From contig JAFRQR010000017.1 of the NCBI GenBank assembly GCA_017428545.1, positions 62,001 through 126,000 on the forward strand: DNA of 64,000 nucleotides. The letters run 5' to 3'. This stretch comes from Clostridiales bacterium (GTDB taxonomy: Bacteria > Bacillota > Clostridia > Saccharofermentanales > Saccharofermentanaceae). The notes below the pieces were generated by a model. That model made no database searches and had not been told where the DNA came from. It worked only from the letters and a program-made list of their open reading frames with translations. Position numbers and translations under genes: made by a program. Shown here in pieces: positions 17,140 through 27,500 of the stretch (position 1 is the first letter of the stretch; each line of letters starts with the position of its first letter).

Positions 17140-18884
17140 ACAAAGTGAAGGTCCTGTTTGTCTCTTCGGAGGTATATCCGTTCGCAAAGGTCGGCGGTCT
17201 GGCAGACGTAGTCGGCGCATTGCCGGTTGAACTTCAGCATCACCACTGTGATGCCAGAGTCATCATGCCGCTATATAAGAGTGTAAAACAGAAGCATCAG
17301 CACAATCTCGATTTCATCGGATGGAAGATGATCAAGATGGGCTGGAGATCCCTCTATGCGGGTCTTTACACATTGACATTGAACGGCGTGAAGTTCTACT
17401 TCGTAGATAACGAGTATTACTTTAACTTCGATCAGGTCTATGTAGAGTATGTATTCGACATCGAGCGTTTCTGCTTCTTCCAAAGAGCAGTTTTGGACTT
17501 CATGGGAGACTTCATGGGATTCGAACCGGATGTTCTCCACTGTAATGACTGGCAGTCCGGCATGATGCCGCTGCTTCTCGATGCCCACTACAAAAAGTAC
17601 GGCTATCACACGAACGTGAAGACGGTCTACACGATCCATAACCTGAAGTATCAGGGCATCCACGGTATCGAAGTGATCCAGGATCTTTTGGATCTGCCGA
17701 GCGAGTATCTTACGGATGAACTGTCCATTAAGGACGGCGCGGTCAACTTCATGAAGGCCGGTATCGTTTACAGTAACTCCGTAACGACAGTTTCTCCGAC
17801 ATATGCTTATGAGATCATGACGGACTACTACGGTGAAGGACTCAACCATACACTGCAGCGTTATGCTTATAAGGTTTCCGGTATCTTAAACGGAATCAAT
17901 GCAGAAGAGTATAACCCCGCTAAGGATTCAATGATCCCGGCGAAGTATTCCATTAAGAACTACGAAGAAGGAAAGGCGATCAACAAAAAGTCCGTGCAGG
18001 AACAGCTGGGACTGGAAGTTAATCCGGGTGCTCCGCTTTGTACCATGATCTCCCGTCTGGTTGACCAGAAAGGTCTTGACCTTCTGCTTCGTGTCGTTGA
18101 GGAAATGCTCTATGACGGTATGCAGATCGTTATCCTCGGTACAGGAGATGCTTACTATGAGAGATCCCTTGCGGATATCGCCTCGAGAAACCCGGGCAAG
18201 ATGTGTGCCTGCATTTCTTTCGATAACGGTCTTGCCCATACGCTCTATGCAGGTTCGGATATCTTCCTGATGCCGTCTCTGTTTGAGCCTTGCGGACTTT
18301 CCCAGCTCGTGGCCATGACCTATGGTACGATCCCGATCGTCCGTGAGACCGGCGGACTTCGCGATACTGTCGTTCCGTATAACGAATTCACCGGCGAAGG
18401 CAATGGTTTCTCCTTTGCCAATATCAATGCGCATGAGTTCCTCTTCGTTACAAAGTATGCCTGTGATCTTTATCGTCACAATAAGCCTGTATGGAACAAG
18501 CTTATCGAAGAAGGCATGAAGGCAGACTATTCCTGGAAGAAATCCGCAGAAGAATATGCAGGTCTTTATTCCTTCATTACCGGTATCTCCATCGCAGAAG
18601 AGGAAGAACCGGTCAAGAAGCCTCTGACAGAAGAGATCCTCGATATACCGAAGAAGAAAAAGGCAGCTCCGAAGAAGACTGAGGAGAAGAAGGCCGAAGC
18701 CAAGAAGCCTTCTGTTAAAAAAGCATCTCCGAAGGCGGAAGCAGAGAAGAAGCCTCAAGTGAAGAAGGCGCCTGCCAAAACAGCGAAAGCTTCTCCGGCG
18801 AAGAAGGCAGATCCGGCTGCGAAGAAGTCCGAAGCTAAGACTGCTAAGAAATCTTCCGCAGATACGGAGAATAAGAAGGCATGA
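17136..18884 (+). CDS. glgA: Glycogen synthase with lysine-rich C-terminal tail
   Basis: A 582-residue GT5 enzyme transferring glucose from ADP-glucose to glycogen. The N-terminal KVGGLADVVGALP loop binds the nucleotide, and the C-terminal GT1-type fold holds PSLFEPCGLSQLVAM and the TGGL motif. The catalytic part ends near residue 487; usual GlgA length is about 480. The remaining 95 residues first are acidic (EEEEPVKK) and then a Lys/Ala/Pro repeat resembling histone H1 or AlgP tails. The tail is in frame, uses the same codons, and runs into the ATGA overlap with the next gene, so it is genuine rather than read-through. Its role is unknown. Confidence 0.92.
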   Translation: MNKVKVLFVSSEVYPFAKVGGLADVVGALPVELQHHHCDARVIMPLYKSVKQKHQHNLDFIGWKMIKMGWRSLYAGLYTLTLNGVKFYFVDNEYYFNFDQVYVEYVFDIERFCFFQRAVLDFMGDFMGFEPDVLHCNDWQSGMMPLLLDAHYKKYGYHTNVKTVYTIHNLKYQGIHGIEVIQDLLDLPSEYLTDELSIKDGAVNFMKAGIVYSNSVTTVSPTYAYEIMTDYYGEGLNHTLQRYAYKVSGILNGINAEEYNPAKDSMIPAKYSIKNYEEGKAINKKSVQEQLGLEVNPGAPLCTMISRLVDQKGLDLLLRVVEEMLYDGMQIVILGTGDAYYERSLADIASRNPGKMCACISFDNGLAHTLYAGSDIFLMPSLFEPCGLSQLVAMTYGTIPIVRETGGLRDTVVPYNEFTGEGNGFSFANINAHEFLFVTKYACDLYRHNKPVWNKLIEEGMKADYSWKKSAEEYAGLYSFITGISIAEEEEPVKKPLTEEILDIPKKKKAAPKKTEEKKAEAKKPSVKKASPKAEAEKKPQVKKAPAKTAKASPAKKADPAAKKSEAKTAKKSSADTENKKA

Positions 18885-21007
18885 CTTCTCTCATCGCAAA
18901 GAACACGGATTGCGTGGTGCATTGCTCGAGACTTGCGGAATACCGCTTTCCGTTCGGCGCGCAAAAGACCGGCGGATATGTCGACTTGTACATAGACGTT
19001 TCCGTTTCTGTCGATGAAATCGTTCTTTGCTATGCGTATGGTCTTTACGGCCTGTCATACAATGAACTGCGTTGTAAAAAGATCGAATCAGTCCCGAACC
19101 GGTATGGATGCCGTCTGCGCATGCCTGCCGAGCCGGGACTGCTTTTTTACTGGTTCTGTATGCGCGGAAAGCACTCGGATATCGAAGAGATCGTTGACCC
19201 GCAATATCATGAACTTCTTTATAGAAAGAATGAAGAAGACAGAGCCTATCTTTACTATGTCGCCAGCTGGGAAGGGGAAGACGGCAAAGGAAAGTTTGCC
19301 TTTTCCGCGCCGCGTGTCGGAGTCGATGAGGAAAAATATCCGCACGCTTTCCAGATCACGGTCTATGAAGAAGGATTCACGACGCCTGACTGGATGAAGG
19401 GGGCCGTGATGTACCAGATCTTCCCGGACCGTTTTGCCAGAGGCAGTGACTACAGTTTCGAGAAAATGAAAAGTACGGGAAATGACCGCCCGGAACGTAT
19501 CTTCCATGAGGATTGGTACGAAGAAGTCGATATCGACGGTAAGCCTGAAACAGGCTATCTGGCCTGCGATTTTTACGGCGGAACACTTAAGGGTATTGCC
19601 GAAAAGGCCGATTACCTGAAGTCTCTGAATATCGATGTTCTGTATCTGAATCCGATCTGTGAGGCCAGATCCAACCACCGTTATGACACGGCGGACTATC
19701 TGAACGTGGATCCCATTTTAGGTGGAAAAGAAGGGTACAAGTTCTTTTCAAACACGATGAAAGGAAACGGTATCCGATATATCGTGGACGGCGTTTTCAG
19801 CCACACGGGTGCTGACAGCAGGTATTTCAATAAGTACGGAAGATACGAAGGACCCGGCGCGTACAGTGCTTTTACCGAAGGAAAGAACAGTGACTATTCT
19901 TCCTGGTACGCATTCCGCAGAGATGAAAACGGCAATGTCGTTTACGATTCCTGGTGGGGATTTCCGGAACTTCCGAATACCAAAGAAGATGACTTAAGTT
20001 TCCGTGATTATATTCTCGGACCCGATGGCGTAGTATCTTCCTGGATACGGGGAGGCGCCAGCGGCGTGAGACTGGATGTTTCCGATGAACTTCCGGATTC
20101 GTTCCTTCGTGAGATGCGCTCTTGTGTGAAAAAGGCATCTTCCGGAGATGGTCTTGTTCTCGGCGAAGTCTGGGAAGAAGTCACCACGAAGATCAGTTAC
20201 GGCAGTTACCGTGATTTTGCGTTCGGAAGGACACACGATACAGTCATGGGATATCCGTTCCGGGAAGCTTTGCTCTCATTTTTGCGCGGCGAAACATCCG
20301 CAAGGACCTGGAGCCTTACGATGGAAAAGTACAGAGAGAACCTTCCGGATCAGATGTTTTACTGCATGATGAACCTGATCTCCAGTCATGATGTGCCTCG
20401 TGCGATCACGATACTTGTCGGTCCGCCGGATCCGGGCTCGCGTGAAGAGCAGAAAAAGGTGAAACTGACAGATGACATGCGAAGCCGCGGTGCCGCTTTG
20501 ATGAAGTTGGCCTTTGCGATCCAGATGGTGTATCCGGGCTGCCCTTGTACCTATTATGGTGACGAGATCGGTATGGACGGCTTCCGTGATCCGTTTAACA
20601 GAAGAACATATCCTTGGGATAAAGAAAGCAGCTGGCAAAAGGATCTTCTTTCTTCGTTCCGAAGCCTGAGTGAGCTTAGAAGAAAGTATGAAGTCTTAAG
20701 ATGCGGAGATGTCGAGATGCTCCTTGCTGAAGGCGATGATCTTATCTTCCGGAGGACTTTGGATGAAAACAGAAAAGATCACTTCGGAAAGACCTGCGAA
20801 GGTCCTGAAAAAGTTTTGTGCATAATCAACCGTAGTGATAAAATGAAAATGCTGGTCCGTCTGGATGATTCTGCGAATGTCGTTTCTATTGAACATTCGC
20901 CGGATGCCTTTACGGGAACGGGAGAGACGAATGTCGTTTTCTCTTCGGCGGCGCAGGGAAGAGTGGAGGTAAGTCCTCTTTCTTCAGTGATTTATATACA
21001 AGATTAA
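18881..21007 (+). CDS. GH13 alpha-glycosidase (neopullulanase/cyclomaltodextrinase-like)
   Basis: A 708-residue GH13 protein. An N-terminal beta domain (about 1-165) of the CBM34 type precedes the barrel, which begins at MYQIFPDRFARG. Catalytic residues are seen in GVRLDVSDEL (nucleophile Asp), LGEVWEE (acid/base Glu) and SSHDVPR (Asp), and DVLYLNPICEARSNHRYDTADY is the first conserved region. There is no signal peptide, so it acts in the cytoplasm, probably on maltodextrins or glycogen. It overlaps glgA by 4 nt, linking degradation and synthesis in one transcript. Confidence 0.88.
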   Translation: MTSLIAKNTDCVVHCSRLAEYRFPFGAQKTGGYVDLYIDVSVSVDEIVLCYAYGLYGLSYNELRCKKIESVPNRYGCRLRMPAEPGLLFYWFCMRGKHSDIEEIVDPQYHELLYRKNEEDRAYLYYVASWEGEDGKGKFAFSAPRVGVDEEKYPHAFQITVYEEGFTTPDWMKGAVMYQIFPDRFARGSDYSFEKMKSTGNDRPERIFHEDWYEEVDIDGKPETGYLACDFYGGTLKGIAEKADYLKSLNIDVLYLNPICEARSNHRYDTADYLNVDPILGGKEGYKFFSNTMKGNGIRYIVDGVFSHTGADSRYFNKYGRYEGPGAYSAFTEGKNSDYSSWYAFRRDENGNVVYDSWWGFPELPNTKEDDLSFRDYILGPDGVVSSWIRGGASGVRLDVSDELPDSFLREMRSCVKKASSGDGLVLGEVWEEVTTKISYGSYRDFAFGRTHDTVMGYPFREALLSFLRGETSARTWSLTMEKYRENLPDQMFYCMMNLISSHDVPRAITILVGPPDPGSREEQKKVKLTDDMRSRGAALMKLAFAIQMVYPGCPCTYYGDEIGMDGFRDPFNRRTYPWDKESSWQKDLLSSFRSLSELRRKYEVLRCGDVEMLLAEGDDLIFRRTLDENRKDHFGKTCEGPEKVLCIINRSDKMKMLVRLDDSANVVSIEHSPDAFTGTGETNVVFSSAAQGRVEVSPLSSVIYIQD

Positions 21008-21044
21008 TTACATATATATCTTTTAAGGGAATAGGGAGGTTTCT

Positions 21045-22145
21045 ATGGCAGATTTTGATGAGCAGGGTGTACAGATCCAAAATGAAATGACCGAGGACGT
21101 TACGAATAAAAAATGTCCGAATTGCGGTGCCACAGTCGTATTTGATCCGGAATCCGGCGGAATGCTCTGTGAGTTTTGCGGATACAAGGCTGAGCTTCCG
21201 AAGCCTGAGTCTGACAACGCGATCGTTGAATTGGATTTTGAATCGGCAACACAGACGGCAAGTTTCGAATGGGGTACACAGAAGAAATCCGTAGTATGTA
21301 AGCAGTGCGGTGCCGAGACGATCTACGATGCACTGGAGACAGCTGCCGTATGTCCGTTCTGCGGATCTACAAGCGTTATGCCTGCCGCTTCGAACGATTC
21401 CATGGCTCCTGGCGCGGTCGTTCCTTTTGCCGTTACAAAAGAAAAGGCCGGCGAAAGATTTACTTCCTGGCTCTCCGGCAAGATCTTTACTCCTTCCAAA
21501 GCGAAGAAGAGCGCACGTCCGGAATCCTTCCAGGGTGTTTATCTCCCGTATTGGACATATGACGCACAGACAACTTCCAACTTCTCGGCAAGAGCCGGTT
21601 ACGATCGTCGTGTAAAGAGAGGCGACACATATGTTACCGAAACAACATGGCGTCCGGTAAGCGGTGTATACCAAGAATTCATCGATGATGAGACGGTAAT
21701 GGCTTCCAAGAGAAACGAGAACTCCGTTGTGAAGAAATGTGAACCTTTCGATTTCTCGAAGCTGGTTCCTTATTCTCCGCAAGTTGTCGCAGGCTTCATC
21801 GCCGAGCGCTATTCGATCGGTCTTAAGGAAGGCTGGGGTCTCGCGCAGGAATCCATCAAGAAGCAGCTGCGTTCTCATATGGATCAGTATATCCGCAGAA
21901 ACTGGAGATGTGACCGTGTAGATTCACTTCGTTTCTCGACACTGTACAGCAATATCACATACAAGTACCTTCTCGTACCGGTATGGATCTCCTCGTTTAA
22001 GTTCAACGATAAGGTCTATCAGTTTGTTGTTAACGGACAGACCGGTAAGGTTGGCGGACACGCTCCGATATCTCCTTGGAGAGTACTTGCGGCGATCGCT
22101 CTCGGTATCCTTTTGATCGTACTGCTTTCGTCCATTACCCGCTGA
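21045..22145 (+). CDS. Zinc-ribbon protein with C-terminal membrane anchor
   Basis: A 366-residue protein with two zinc ribbons near the N-terminus (CPNC at 24-27 with CEFC at 42-45; CKQC at 85-88 with CPFC at 103-106), a central region with LPYWTYDAQTTSNF and TYVTETTWRPVSG, and a C-terminal transmembrane helix (about 345-363). Homologues in Clostridia are often labelled PriA- or TFIIB-like zinc-ribbon proteins; nothing here resembles a helicase. The ordered central domain may face the cytoplasm. It starts 37 nt after the GH13 gene and is followed by a terminator, so it may belong to the glycogen transcript. Function unknown. Confidence 0.75.
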   Translation: MADFDEQGVQIQNEMTEDVTNKKCPNCGATVVFDPESGGMLCEFCGYKAELPKPESDNAIVELDFESATQTASFEWGTQKKSVVCKQCGAETIYDALETAAVCPFCGSTSVMPAASNDSMAPGAVVPFAVTKEKAGERFTSWLSGKIFTPSKAKKSARPESFQGVYLPYWTYDAQTTSNFSARAGYDRRVKRGDTYVTETTWRPVSGVYQEFIDDETVMASKRNENSVVKKCEPFDFSKLVPYSPQVVAGFIAERYSIGLKEGWGLAQESIKKQLRSHMDQYIRRNWRCDRVDSLRFSTLYSNITYKYLLVPVWISSFKFNDKVYQFVVNGQTGKVGGHAPISPWRVLAAIALGILLIVLLSSITR

Positions 22146-22177
22146 GTAAAATCAAATATCGTTTGATATGTGTGAAG

Positions 22178-22208
22178 AGGATCGTAACAAATGTTACGAT
22201 CCTTTTTT
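22178..22208 (+). terminator. Terminator of the glycogen operon region
   Basis: Perfect 11-bp stem AGGATCGTAAC (22178-22188) / GTTACGATCCT (22193-22203), AAAT loop, followed by a T run. Confidence 0.93.
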
Positions 22209-22217
22209 CGAAATGTG

Positions 22218-22249
22218 TACAAATTGTGAAATTTGTGCAATTTGCACAA
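22218..22249 (+). promoter_or_regulatory. Overlapping dyads upstream of the surface-protein promoter
   Basis: TTGTGCAA-T-TTGCACAA (22233-22249) is a perfect 8-bp inverted repeat. A second shorter dyad, ACAAAT/ATTTGT, overlaps its left side. The perfect repeat ends about 10 nt upstream of the proposed -35 (22260), a position typical of an activator site. No known factor was matched. Confidence 0.5.
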
Positions 22250-22259
22250 GCGAAATCGG

Positions 22260-22339
22260 TTGAGCAATTTTTCTTAATATATTACGATATAGAAGGTTGA
22301 GTATGTATTTACATACATTTTTTATGGTTTGGGAACCAT
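22260..22339 (+). promoter_or_regulatory. Promoter and structured leader of the choice-of-anchor A gene
   Basis: TTGAGC (22260-22265), 17 nt, TACGAT (22283-22288) forms a possible promoter. The leader then has the hairpin GTATGTA/TACATAC (22301-22316) followed directly by a T run, and a second hairpin ATGGTT/AACCAT (22324-22339) that abuts the ribosome site TGGAGGG. The first looks like a short terminator or attenuator placed before the gene. Confidence 0.4.
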
Positions 22340-22352
22340 ATGGAGGGTTAAA

Positions 22353-24416
22353 ATGACAGAAGAAATCACGCATCAGGTATCGGCCGGCCATCGTTTTGGC
22401 CGCTGGATCAGGACTTTGTCGACAACTCTTGTGATTGCATTCTTGGGCGCACAGGGTATCGCGGCTCTTCCGGGCGGCACGGCTACAAATCATCTCTCTA
22501 ATGGCAATTCTTCAGTAGTAAATCCGGATAATCCGTTTAACTACGCACTTTATTGCTTCGGCAACTTCGAGATCGGTAATGGTGAAGGCCACCACTCTTT
22601 AGGTGCTTTTGCGATCGGCGGAGATGCCAAGTTCCAGGGACAGTATTCTTTCGCGGGAAGCAATGCGGCTCCCGGTGAAAAAGGACTTCCCCAGCTCGCG
22701 GTAGCAGGTCAGCTGAATTTTGACCAGATCAATACTCTCCGCGGTAACCTTGAGGTTTCCTCTGCAGCAAATATTCACGGTAACAGCTATAGCTTCAGTT
22801 CTGATTCTTATCATCTCGTAGAAGGCGTTTCCGCTAACTTCGGTGAGAGAAAGGCGGCTATGGTAGCTCGTGCGAATTCCGGTAATGAACTTGCGCAGAA
22901 GGCTTCCAATGCAATCCTGAAGACTCAGGGCGGCGGCGGATGGACTGAAGTCGAAGCTTCCGTTCCTTCCGGCTTTAATGCCGAGACGGACGTACTTGTT
23001 TTCAACCTTCCTGCAGGTACGAATAAGCTGTACATCCCTGAAGGTGTTAATACGATCATCAACGTCCGCGGCGATTCCGTTAACTATTTCCCGCAGCTGA
23101 TGTATGGTTCTTTCAACAGCGCAAGCACACCGAACGATGGTGGTGACGATCGTGACAGACATGTAGTTTGGAACTTTGCTGAGGCAAAGAGCATCTATAT
23201 GCCGGATAACCTGGCACTTCACGGTGCTGTTCTTGCTCCGAATGCTTATATCCAGAAGCTCGGCGGTAACTCCAATGGTGCGATCATCTGCGCATCCATC
23301 TTCACGACATCTGAGTTCCACACGGTTTCTAACAGTGTAAAGTATCCGACTCCGACTCCTACACCTACACCGGAGCCGACAGCTACACCTACACCTGTTC
23401 CGACGGAAACACCTACACCGACTCCGACCAACACACCGACACCTACACCGACAAATACGCCGGTTCCTACTGATACGCCGACACCGACAGCTACTCCTAC
23501 AGCTACGCCGGTTCCGACAGATACACCTACGCCGACGGCGACCCCTACGGCAACTCCTACGCCGACAAGTACTCCTACGGCTACACCTACACCGACCAAC
23601 ACGCCGACACCTATGCCGACGGCTACACCTATCCCGACAGCGACACCGATCCCGACTGCAACTCCGATCCCGTCGCCGACGGCAACACCTGTTCCGACAG
23701 CAACTCCGACGCCGACAAATACACCGACGCCTACGCCGACGAACACACCTACTCCGACCAATACGCCTACGCCGACGAATACGCCGACACCGACGAACAC
23801 GCCTACACCGACCAATACGCCGACGCCAACAAATACGCCTACTCCGACGAATACACCTGCTCCGACGAGTACGCCGACACCAACGAATACTCCGACGCCT
23901 TCGCCGACTCCGCTGCCGACGGCAACACCGATACCGACAGCGACTCCGATGCCGACGGCGACCCCGATACCATCGCCGACCGCGACGCCGGTACCGACCA
24001 GTACGCCGACACCGACGATTCCGCCGATAGAGGATCCGTTCGAGGAGACTGTAACACCGACTCCGATACCGACGGATACACCGACACCGACGATCCCGCC
24101 GATCGAAGATCCGTTTGAGGAGACAGTTACACCGACACCAACGGTTCCGCCGATCGAAGATTCGTACGAAGAAGAAGGTACTCCGACACCTGTTCCGACA
24201 GAGACACCTGTAGTACAGGATCCGGTTCCGGAAGTAACTTCCACACCGGTACCGACCACACCTCCGGATGAGGGTGAAGTTCTCGGTGTATCTCGTGTAC
24301 CGAAGACAGGTGATACAGGAAACAACTTGAAGATGTTCGCCGGTCTGTTCTTCCTCGTAGCTTCTGCAGCATCCTTTACTAAGGTTGTTAAGAAGAAGGA
24401 AGAAGACGAAGAGTAA
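22353..24416 (+). CDS. Choice-of-anchor A cell-wall protein with Thr-Pro stalk and VPKTG sorting signal
   Basis: A 687-residue exported protein. After a signal peptide (hydrophobic core about 24-42) comes a choice-of-anchor A domain (about 55-325: [11 protein letters not shown], the [12 protein letters not shown] region, and [13 protein letters not shown] near its end). About 330-640 is a Thr-Pro-Thr stalk with three copies of a PPIEDPFEE-like insert. The C-terminus has VPKTGD, a hydrophobic helix and a KKKEEDEE tail, i.e. a sortase signal of LPXTG type with Val for Leu. It is presumably anchored to peptidoglycan and displays the globular domain above the wall; ligand unknown. ATG 22353 follows TGGAGGG. 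An upstream in-frame start at 22329 is within the leader hairpin. Confidence 0.85.
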   Translation: MTEEITHQVSAGHRFGRWIRTLSTTLVIAFLGAQGIAALPGGTATNHLSNGNSSVVNPDNPFNYALYCFGNFEIGNGEGHHSLGAFAIGGDAKFQGQYSFAGSNAAPGEKGLPQLAVAGQLNFDQINTLRGNLEVSSAANIHGNSYSFSSDSYHLVEGVSANFGERKAAMVARANSGNELAQKASNAILKTQGGGGWTEVEASVPSGFNAETDVLVFNLPAGTNKLYIPEGVNTIINVRGDSVNYFPQLMYGSFNSASTPNDGGDDRDRHVVWNFAEAKSIYMPDNLALHGAVLAPNAYIQKLGGNSNGAIICASIFTTSEFHTVSNSVKYPTPTPTPTPEPTATPTPVPTETPTPTPTNTPTPTPTNTPVPTDTPTPTATPTATPVPTDTPTPTATPTATPTPTSTPTATPTPTNTPTPMPTATPIPTATPIPTATPIPSPTATPVPTATPTPTNTPTPTPTNTPTPTNTPTPTNTPTPTNTPTPTNTPTPTNTPTPTNTPAPTSTPTPTNTPTPSPTPLPTATPIPTATPMPTATPIPSPTATPVPTSTPTPTIPPIEDPFEETVTPTPIPTDTPTPTIPPIEDPFEETVTPTPTVPPIEDSYEEEGTPTPVPTETPVVQDPVPEVTSTPVPTTPPDEGEVLGVSRVPKTGDTGNNLKMFAGLFFLVASAASFTKVVKKKEEDEE
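23346..24270 (+). repeat. Thr-Pro codon repeat tract
   Basis: About 0.9 kb of alternating ACx/CCx codons with interspersed GCx, GTx and ATx, encoding the stalk. Synonymous codons vary throughout, so it is not a simple nucleotide satellite. Three copies of the [16 protein letters not shown] insert occur near its end. Confidence 0.9.
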
Positions 24417-24435
24417 TTGAACAATATCAAACATC

Positions 24436-24468
24436 AAGGCTGCCTTTACCGGGCAGCCTTTTTGTTTT
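24436..24468 (+). terminator. Terminator after the choice-of-anchor A gene
   Basis: AAGGCTGCC (24436-24444) / GGCAGCCTT (24452-24460), 7-nt loop, then TTTTGTTTT. Confidence 0.92.
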
Positions 24469-24525
24469 ACCTGTTTTCGTGTAAAATATGTTTGGGGATT
24501 CCTGAAGGGAGATAATAGTTACAGC

Positions 24526-27500
24526 ATGATCGATCATTATAATGCGTTTATTTCTTATAGACATGCGCCGCTGGATATTAAAGTTGCGGAGCACATCCAT
24601 TCCAAACTTGAACATTTTCATATTCCTGCGAAGATCCGTAAGAAGACGGGAATGAAACGTATACAGCGTATCTTCCGAGATAAAGATGAACTGCCGATCA
24701 CAAGCGATCTTTCGGATACGATCTCCCATGCGCTTATGCACTCTGACTTTCTGATCGTTATCTGCTCCAAAAGCACATGTGAGTCCGAGTGGGTAAAGCG
24801 TGAGATCGAGTATTTTCTGCAGACACATTCCAGAGACCATATCCTTGCCGTACTTGCTGAGGGTGAACCCTATGAGGTACTTCCTGAGCAGCTTCTGAAA
24901 GAAGAAGTGAAGATCTTAAATCCCGATGGAACTACTTCGACTTATCTTCATGAGAAAGAGCCGCTGTGCTGTGAATACCGCCAGTCTTTCCGTAAAGCCG
25001 ATAAGGATGAGCTTCCGAGACTTGCCGCGGCTCTGATCGGCTGCTCCTATGATGAGCTGATGAATAGAAGACGTGCTTATCAGATGCAGAGGATCACTGC
25101 CCTCGGCCTGACTCTTACAGCTCTGGCTGTCGGTTTCTCCGGCTTCTTGATCTGGAGTCGTATGAAGATACAGAAGAACTATAGAGATTCTCTTAGAAAC
25201 CAGTCGAAATACCTTGCTTATGAATCGGAAAAACTGCTTTCGGAAGAAAAACGCATCGAAGCGATCCAGCTTGCTCTGGCGGCACTTCCGACCGATGATA
25301 ATGACCGCCCGGTCACATCAGAAGCCATCCGTGCGTTGACGGATTCTACTCTTGCTTACCAGCCGCTTTCCGGGAATACGATTCAATCTGTCTGGAATTA
25401 TCAGACCTCAACGAGGATCGAGCGAATGGCGCTTTCACCGGAAAGAACATCGTTTACCGTTTCCGAAAGCACCCAGACGGTGACTACATGGGATACAAAG
25501 ACCCATGAAGTGATTTTTGAAAAGGCATTTTCCGGAAAGACTGTATTCGCTCTCAATTATATAGGGGATGAAGATCTTCTGGTCACAACAGATAAGACCG
25601 TGTATATGATCGACTTGAATAAGTCAAAAGTGACATGGGAATACTCACTTCCGGATCTGAGCAATTTCAACACCTATGGTCCGCTGTTTCCTGAAGATAG
25701 GTCCTCTATCTATCTGCCTTCTTCAGGCCGTATTATTCTTCATTTTTCTATGGATGGACAGCTTATGGAACAATATGAGCTTCCTTTGATGATTGATGAT
25801 AAAGTTGCGACTTTCTCGAATTATGCGCTTTCTCCGGATGGAAATAAGATAGCTTTTCATTTGAATAGTGATTCTAATTATATAGGTGTATTTACATTTG
25901 CAGACAAATCGATTCAAAGAACCGAAATCGCAGGACCGGATGTTCGAGAACTCATCTGGGCCGATAATGAAACGGTCGTCTTTGTTGAATTTGACTATCT
26001 TTCTTCTGAAAACCTTCTTCGTGACACAAACATCGTCGTACAGCCACATACGGATATTGTTTCTTGTGTTGATACAAGTACGATGACAAGAAAGTGGTCG
26101 AAAGAGTTCAAATATAATGTCAATTATTCATTCAGTGAACTTTTAAACCTTCCTGCCAGAAATGCGGTAGCCTATGAAACGGGGGATGGGATCGTCGTGT
26201 ATTCCGTAGAAACAGGCGAAGAACTCGGGCTTTATATGATCCAGCAGGTGGTGGTCGATATCGATGATAGTGACGGGGACGGCTCTTTTATTTTCGTTAC
26301 CCAGTCCGGCGGATTAGGTAGCCCTTTAGACAGTATCAGCACCAATACCACGACGATCAGTTACGAGTTTGTGGATAAGATCCGGCAAGTACTTATCGGC
26401 GATGGTGTGTATGTTCTTCAGGATGGAGGCAGTGAAGTACTTTACTATGATCTGTATGTTTCTGATTCCGAGTGGACGGAAATCGATGAAGATGTGGTAC
26501 TTTCGAGTCTCTATGAATTCTATACGGATGATGATTATCTGGTCATCTCATCGATCGATAGTGAAAAAAAGACCTCTCGTATATTGGCTTATGACGCGAA
26601 TGATACGGAACTGCTGTTTGATATCATGCTTCCTTCTGACGGTTATTCCGGTTCAAGAATTCTCGGCATTTACAAGGATAAACTTTATGTTTTGGATCAT
26701 GATCCGGATTTTCAGGTTATTTTGTATGAGATCTCCATGAAGAACGGAGAACTGGAAAATGAGACCATTCTCGGCTCATCGTATATCTCTCTTTCGGACT
26801 ACTGTAGTATGACCGACAATTATCTTACCCATTACGTCAGAAGCGATTATAGTTCGGACTTTCAAATATGCCTTCTTGATTTGAAGACCGGCAAAGAAGA
26901 GTTATTCGATATGCCGGAAAGTGATTTGTTTCCGAGATCGGCTCCGAAATACTATCCGGAATATAAAGTGATCCATTTTTCAACGGAAACAGAAGACTAT
27001 ATGCTTGATGTAACAGATGAATCCTATATCGATTTTGATGTTCCGGGTGACTGGAGCATGACATTTGTAGTTGAGCATGACAGTAAAGGGGAGAGATGGA
27101 TCCTTTCGGACAGCAGCCGTGTCATCGTTTTTAATTCGGAAGGACGCCAGGAGATGCAATTGGAATGTAATGGCCTTTCTGCGATTGGTGCGACTTTCTT
27201 AAGAGAAGGAAAATCAGACGAACAGATCCTTGTCGTATTCGATGACGGTTCTTTGTACCGGTATGACGCCAAGGATGGTAGTTTCCTCGGGAAATCCGAG
27301 GTGGAAACCTACTATAATTCCATGGTCAGAGCGAAGTTTCGTGTATTCGAGGACCAGAACCTGATCTATATCCAGACAGGCGAGATCACGGATATCGTGG
27401 ATATGAACGAATGGATCGAACTTGGGGTCGTTTGGAATTCCATGGGCTATCATGCACCAACGGACCGGTTCCTTTCTTTCTCGTTTAAGAGCATGAAAGA

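Noticed and set aside
23346-24270. Thr-Pro tract as CRISPR or simple satellite
   Set aside because: No constant repeat with spacers; synonymous codons vary and the frame is kept throughout.
22599-24437. Two long minus-strand frames (Arg/Cys-rich and Val/Gly-rich) across the Thr-Pro tract
   Set aside because: They are the complement of the repetitive ACx/CCx codons and have no start signals.
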